Part shown: positions 60,894-64,000 of the stretch, one piece after another | How the letters are laid out: the number at the start of each line of letters is the position of its first letter | Position numbering within the stretch: position 1 is the stretch's first letter | Origin: Kibdelosporangium philippinense | GTDB lineage: Bacteria > Actinomycetota > Actinomycetes > Mycobacteriales > Pseudonocardiaceae | DNA length: 64,000 nucleotides | Assembly: GCF_021390435.2 (NCBI RefSeq) | Contig: NZ_JAJVCN010000004.1 | Coordinates: 1,530,501-1,594,500 of the forward strand | Direction: 5' to 3' | The notes under the pieces: model-generated | Told to the model about the DNA's origin: nothing | The model's input: the letters and a program-made list of their open reading frames with translations, nothing else | Databases searched by the model: none | Position numbers and translations under genes: made by a program

Positions 60894-61684
60894 TCGGGAT
60901 CCTTCAGCCGGGGCAGATGGGGGCGGCGGTTGCTGGGCTTCTCGTTGCCCGTGGCTTTGAGGTGGGCTGGGTTTCCGCTGGTCGAGGGGCCGAGACGCGT
61001 CGGCGGGCGGAGTCGGCTGGCTTGATCGACTGTCTTACTGTGGATCGGCTGGCTGACTCGTGCTCGATCTTGTTGTCGATTTGTCCGCCACACGCTGCTT
61101 TGGAGACTGTGCGGCAGTTTCGCGGCTACTCCGGGTTGTATGCGGATCTCAATGCGGTGAGCCCGGCGACGGCTGTGGATGTTGGCGGGCACGTCGCCCG
61201 GTTTGTGGATGGCGGGATCGTTGGGCCTCCGCCCTCCCGAGCCGGGACTACGCGGGTGTATTTGGCGGGGGAGGAGGCCGGGGTTGTTGCCGCCTTGTTC
61301 GAGGGGACTGCCTTGCAGGCCCAGGTTCTTGGGGCGCGGCCTGGCGATGCGTCCGCGCTCAAGATGATGTACGCGGCCTGGACGAAGGGTACGGCCGCGA
61401 TGCTGCTTGCGATTCGGGCCGCGGCGCGTGAGTTCGGTGTGGATGAGGCCCTGGTTGACGAGTGGGAGATCAGCCAGCCCGAGTTGCCCGGGCGGTCCGA
61501 GACAGCGGCCCAGTCCGCGCTGGCCAATGGCTGGCGGTGGGCTTTTGAGCTGGAGGAGATCGGCCGTACTTTCGCGGCCGCGGGGCTTCCTGACGGTTTC
61601 GGGGCCGCCGCGGCCGAGGTTTTCGGCCGGGTTGGGTGTGGTGGCGAAGGCCTTGACGAGGCCATTTCCCGGCTCCAGGACTAG
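60890..61684 (+). CDS. 6-phosphogluconate dehydrogenase-like NAD(P)-binding oxidoreductase (DUF1932 C-terminus)
   Basis: 264 residues; the start overlaps the UvrA-like stop by 4 bases (ATGA). The Rossmann motif is IGILQPGQMGAAVAGLLVARG. The central Gly-rich DGGIVGPPPSRAGTTRVYLA and the Lys in DASALKMMYAAWTKGT belong to the beta-hydroxyacid dehydrogenase superfamily. The C-terminal helical half matches DUF1932. The substrate is unknown. Its TAG stop is part of the CTAG duplicated by the IS982 insertion, so transcription downstream is cut off. Confidence 0.85.
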
Positions 61685-62675
61685 ATGACTGATTCCGTGA
61701 AATTGGTGTTCAGTGATCGAACGCGATCAGTGACCGCTTGCTGGTCACGCCGGTTTCCCAGTTCTGCCAGATCCCGGCGGCCATGGCCAATAGCCGCTGG
61801 GCGACGCGGGTGAACACCCCGGCTGGAGTGCGGGCGCCGTGGTGCTCCAGGTCGAGCTGGCCTTTGAGGGTTTGGTTGACCGATTCGATCCACTGGCGCA
61901 CGTGGCCGAGGTTGCCGTGGCGGTAGGTCTCGTCGCGGCGGTCCGGGCGCAGCAGTCGCAGGCCCAGCGCCGCGGTCAACTCGTGGAAGTGCTTGCCGGC
62001 GAAGCCTTTGTCGGCCAGCAGGATCTGCCCGGAACGGATGAGGTGGTGGTTGCGCTCCAGCAATGCGGCGAGTACCTCGCGCTCGCCGAGCTTCGGGTTG
62101 GCCAGGCACCACATGATCGGCATCCCGTCGCCCGCGCAGACCAGGTAGAGTTTCAGGCCCCAGTAGAACCGGGAATGCGCGGCGCAGTAGCCGTAGCCGG
62201 CGTGCCCGGCCAGGTCCGAGCGTTTCACCGTCTCGCGCGACATGCCGCACGGAACGGGGGTGGCGTCGGCGATCCACACATCGTCGAACCAGGACGGGCA
62301 ACACGCAGCCAGGACAAGAACCGCCTTGCACAGCAACGGATGGACGTTCTTGAGCCGCTTGTGGTAGCCGGACTGCTCCGGCAGGTACGGGAACATGACC
62401 TGCCACTCGGCGCTGGAGCGGATATGCCGGATCCAGCGCCGCTCGCTGGGGTACCGCAGCAGCACCTGAGCCACGGCCAGGGTGATCAGCTCGCTGTCGG
62501 ACAGCAACGGCCGACGGCCGCGTCCGGCGCGGGGTGGTACCACGTGATCGTCGATGAGCACGTAGAGTGCGGTCAGGAGGGTGTTCAGTTCTTTCGTCAC
62601 ACATTGATCTTGAACACCCTCCTCTCATGTCCGCGCCCCGGCCTCACTTCACGTGATCTTCACGGAATCAGTCAT
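61685..62675 (-). mobile_element. Intact IS982-family insertion sequence
   Basis: 991 bp. Perfect 17-bp inverted repeats ATGACTGATTCCGTGAA at 61685-61701 and (complement) 62659-62675. The element is flanked on both sides by CTAG (61681-61684 and 62676-62679), consistent with a 4-bp target duplication. It has inserted exactly at the stop codon of the dehydrogenase gene, leaving that gene intact. Confidence 0.88.
61710..62600 (-). CDS. IS982-family transposase
   Basis: 296 residues. It has the IS982 pattern: LAVAQVLLRYPSERRWIRHI, FPYLPEQSGYHKRLKNV, the first catalytic Asp in DVWIADATPVPCG, SRETVKRSDLAGHAGYGYCA, the second Asp in QILLADKGFAGKHF, and the Glu in RQWIESVNQTLKGQLDLEHH. It is complete, so the element may be active. 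Confidence 0.88.
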   Translation of the reverse strand: MTKELNTLLTALYVLIDDHVVPPRAGRGRRPLLSDSELITLAVAQVLLRYPSERRWIRHIRSSAEWQVMFPYLPEQSGYHKRLKNVHPLLCKAVLVLAACCPSWFDDVWIADATPVPCGMSRETVKRSDLAGHAGYGYCAAHSRFYWGLKLYLVCAGDGMPIMWCLANPKLGEREVLAALLERNHHLIRSGQILLADKGFAGKHFHELTAALGLRLLRPDRRDETYRHGNLGHVRQWIESVNQTLKGQLDLEHHGARTPAGVFTRVAQRLLAMAAGIWQNWETGVTSKRSLIAFDH

Positions 62676-62804
62676 CTAGGGGGCCGCGGGCCCAGTGGTC
62701 TATGGCGGTCGGCAGGCAGCACTAAATTTGAGACTACGGCCCTTGTTGATTTTAAAATGACGAAAATGCCTTCTAGGCCACGAAGGGAAGTGGCGTGGTG
62801 GCTT

Positions 62805-62836
62805 TGCCGCGGTGCTTGGTTGCCGCGGTGCTTGGT
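62805..62836 (+). repeat. 16-bp perfect tandem repeat
   Basis: TGCCGCGGTGCTTGGT occurs twice in immediate succession. It lies in the gene-free stretch 62680-62976, where nothing else is recognised. Confidence 0.7.
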
Positions 62837-62976
62837 TGCCGCCGCATACGGCGCCAGGTCGTTGCTGAGATCGTGAAGGCGGTCGGAGATGCGGTCGACG
62901 ATCCACCTGGTCACCGCGCGCGACGCGCGTGAACTGCGGCCGTTGACCGTCGTTGAATGCTTGTTTCGCGGTTGCT

Positions 62977-63282
62977 TTAGCTGATGGCGAGTTTGCCGCG
63001 CTTGTTCGCCCAACGCTCGAACAGGATTGTGCCAAATGGCGGGATGCTCGCGACCAACGCGAGGAAGGTTGTGCCGACGTCCCACCGTTGCGGGGTGCGT
63101 ACAAGCAGGGTGACGACGACGTAGCCGACGAAGATCACGCCGTGGATCGGTCCGAAGATTTGGACGCCGATTTCGTTCTGCACGACGACGTACTTGAAGA
63201 ACATGCCGATCAGCAGACCGGCCCAGGACACCGCCTCAGCGAACGCGAGGAGCCGGAAACGTCCGATTTGCGTCGAAAGCAT
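62977..63282 (-). CDS. DUF3817 integral membrane protein
   Basis: 101 residues, three transmembrane helices (FRLLAFAEAVSWAGLLIGMF, FGPIHGVIFVGYVVVTLLV, TTFLALVASIPPFGTILFER). The F-R-x-x-A-x-x-E-G/A-x-S start, the central G-x-x-H-G and the P-F-G-T-x-x-F-E end are the DUF3817 signature. A widespread actinobacterial family of unknown function, sometimes near transporter genes. Confidence 0.85.
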   Translation of the reverse strand: MLSTQIGRFRLLAFAEAVSWAGLLIGMFFKYVVVQNEIGVQIFGPIHGVIFVGYVVVTLLVRTPQRWDVGTTFLALVASIPPFGTILFERWANKRGKLAIS

Positions 63283-63397
63283 GCATCTTATTGTGCGCCG
63301 TGATCGCGATCACCAGCTCCCCGGGGTGGGACGCCGCTTGCATTAGTCGATGCGCAGGGCGCTGCTGGTCTGAGCGCCCGCGCATCGACTGGCTGGT

Positions 63398-64000
63398 TTA
63401 CATCAGTTTGTCTTGGGTGATCGGCAGATCGCGGATTCGTCTGCCGGTGGCGTGGTAGATCGCGTTGCCGATAGCCGCGGCTACGCCGGTGCCGGGGGTC
63501 TCGCCGAAGCCGCGTGCCCCTAGCGCTGTGCTGACCGGGTCTGGTTTGTCGACGAAGATCGCCTGGATGTCGGGCACGTCCGCGTTCACGGGGATCAGGT
63601 ATGTCGACAGGTTGGGGTTGACCACGCGCGCCGTGTGCCGGTCGTGCACGGTGTGTTCCATCAAGGCGTTGCCGATGCCCCAGGTGAAGCCGCCGATGAC
63701 TTGGCTGCGTGCGGTCTGGCGGTTCATTACGCGGCCGGTGTCGTACGCGGCGACCCCGCGGGTCACGCGGACCCGGCCGTAGCGTGGATCTACACGGACT
63801 TCAACGAAGACCGCGCCTGTGGTGTAGCCCCTGGTGTTGGTCATCGTGCTCGTGTTCTCGACCGGCGCGCCGTGCCTTGTCATGACCTCGCGGTAGCTTT
63901 CGCGGCGGGACCGGTCTGGGGAGAACAGGTACCCGTGCTGAGTGATGATCTGGTCCGCGGGCAGTCCATGCAGTGGTGACGCGGGATTCGACACGGCCAG
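63398..64000 (-). CDS. Xanthine dehydrogenase/aldehyde oxidase-family molybdopterin subunit, C-terminal part
   Basis: 200 residues visible; the 5' end lies beyond the window. The reading frame is open through base 64000. It matches the end of the large molybdenum-cofactor subunit: AVFVEVRVDPRYGRVRVTRG, GGFTWGIGNALMEHTVHD, NLSTYLIPVNADVPDIQ and the conserved E in GARGFGETPGTGVAAAIGNA (the Glu that activates the Mo-OH ligand). It would work with FAD and 2Fe-2S subunits outside the window. The substrate is unknown. Confidence 0.88.
   Translation of the reverse strand: MAVSNPASPLHGLPADQIITQHGYLFSPDRSRRESYREVMTRHGAPVENTSTMTNTRGYTTGAVFVEVRVDPRYGRVRVTRGVAAYDTGRVMNRQTARSQVIGGFTWGIGNALMEHTVHDRHTARVVNPNLSTYLIPVNADVPDIQAIFVDKPDPVSTALGARGFGETPGTGVAAAIGNAIYHATGRRIRDLPITQDKLM

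Overview
This 64 kb window is high-GC DNA in which nearly every gene has G/C-rich third codon positions and many start with GTG or TTG. The gene families are typical of a filamentous actinomycete: SARP/AfsR and LuxR-type ATPase regulators, eukaryotic-like Ser/Thr kinases, an MptB-like mannosyltransferase, PucR regulators, a GCS2-type ligase, UdgX and many TetR regulators. I infer an actinomycete chromosome, probably Pseudonocardiales (Amycolatopsis/Kibdelosporangium/Lentzea-like); the genus cannot be fixed from the sequence alone. I saw no rRNA, tRNA or CRISPR array.

Layout. 1-13.1 kb is ordinary accessory chromosome: a DUF3618 tail, a phospholipase D gene broken by one in-frame TGA, small secreted proteins, a LuxR ATPase, two tandem PucR regulators, an HhH-GPD protein, a Ser/Thr kinase, SodC and a TetR/VOC divergent pair. 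13.1-22.1 kb is a mobile-DNA zone. A 5.3 kb segment bounded by a perfect 17-bp inverted repeat carries a two-gene, split dikinase-like system (a central-plus-His-domain protein and a PPDK-type ATP-grasp protein) followed by a LuxR/NB-ARC regulator. It is followed by a degenerate IS701-like transposase gene into which an intact IS21 element has inserted. 22.2-31.7 kb is a gene graveyard: a dialkylglycine-decarboxylase-like aminotransferase, a frameshifted sedolisin, fragments of a subtilase, an aldehyde dehydrogenase, a P-loop kinase and a luciferase-like oxidoreductase, plus an IS3 element carrying an IS5 insertion. Intact TetR-controlled aldo/keto reductase and SDR genes lie among them.

31.8-43.5 kb holds a GT-C mannosyltransferase, a SARP regulator, a P450, a divergent ADP-ribosylglycohydrolase and a large STAND/WD40 protein. 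43.5-54.7 kb holds a YbdK-like ligase, a flavodoxin-fold reductase, UdgX, a RibD/DHFR-like reductase, a collapsed beta-helix gene, a VioB-type ferritin-like protein, a FAD monooxygenase/TetR pair, a MarR regulator, and a multicopper oxidase operon opposite a LysR gene. 54.7-64 kb holds a WD40 Ser/Thr kinase, an AraC-VOC-UvrA-like-dehydrogenase run, an intact IS982 element, a DUF3817 protein and the end of a molybdenum hydroxylase gene.

The most unusual unit is the split dikinase module at 13.4-16.2 kb: its reading frame start is disturbed by a 19-bp tandem duplication, and it sits with its regulator inside a candidate mobile unit. The window is also rich in regulator-plus-palindrome arrangements and in nested insertions whose target duplications can be read directly.
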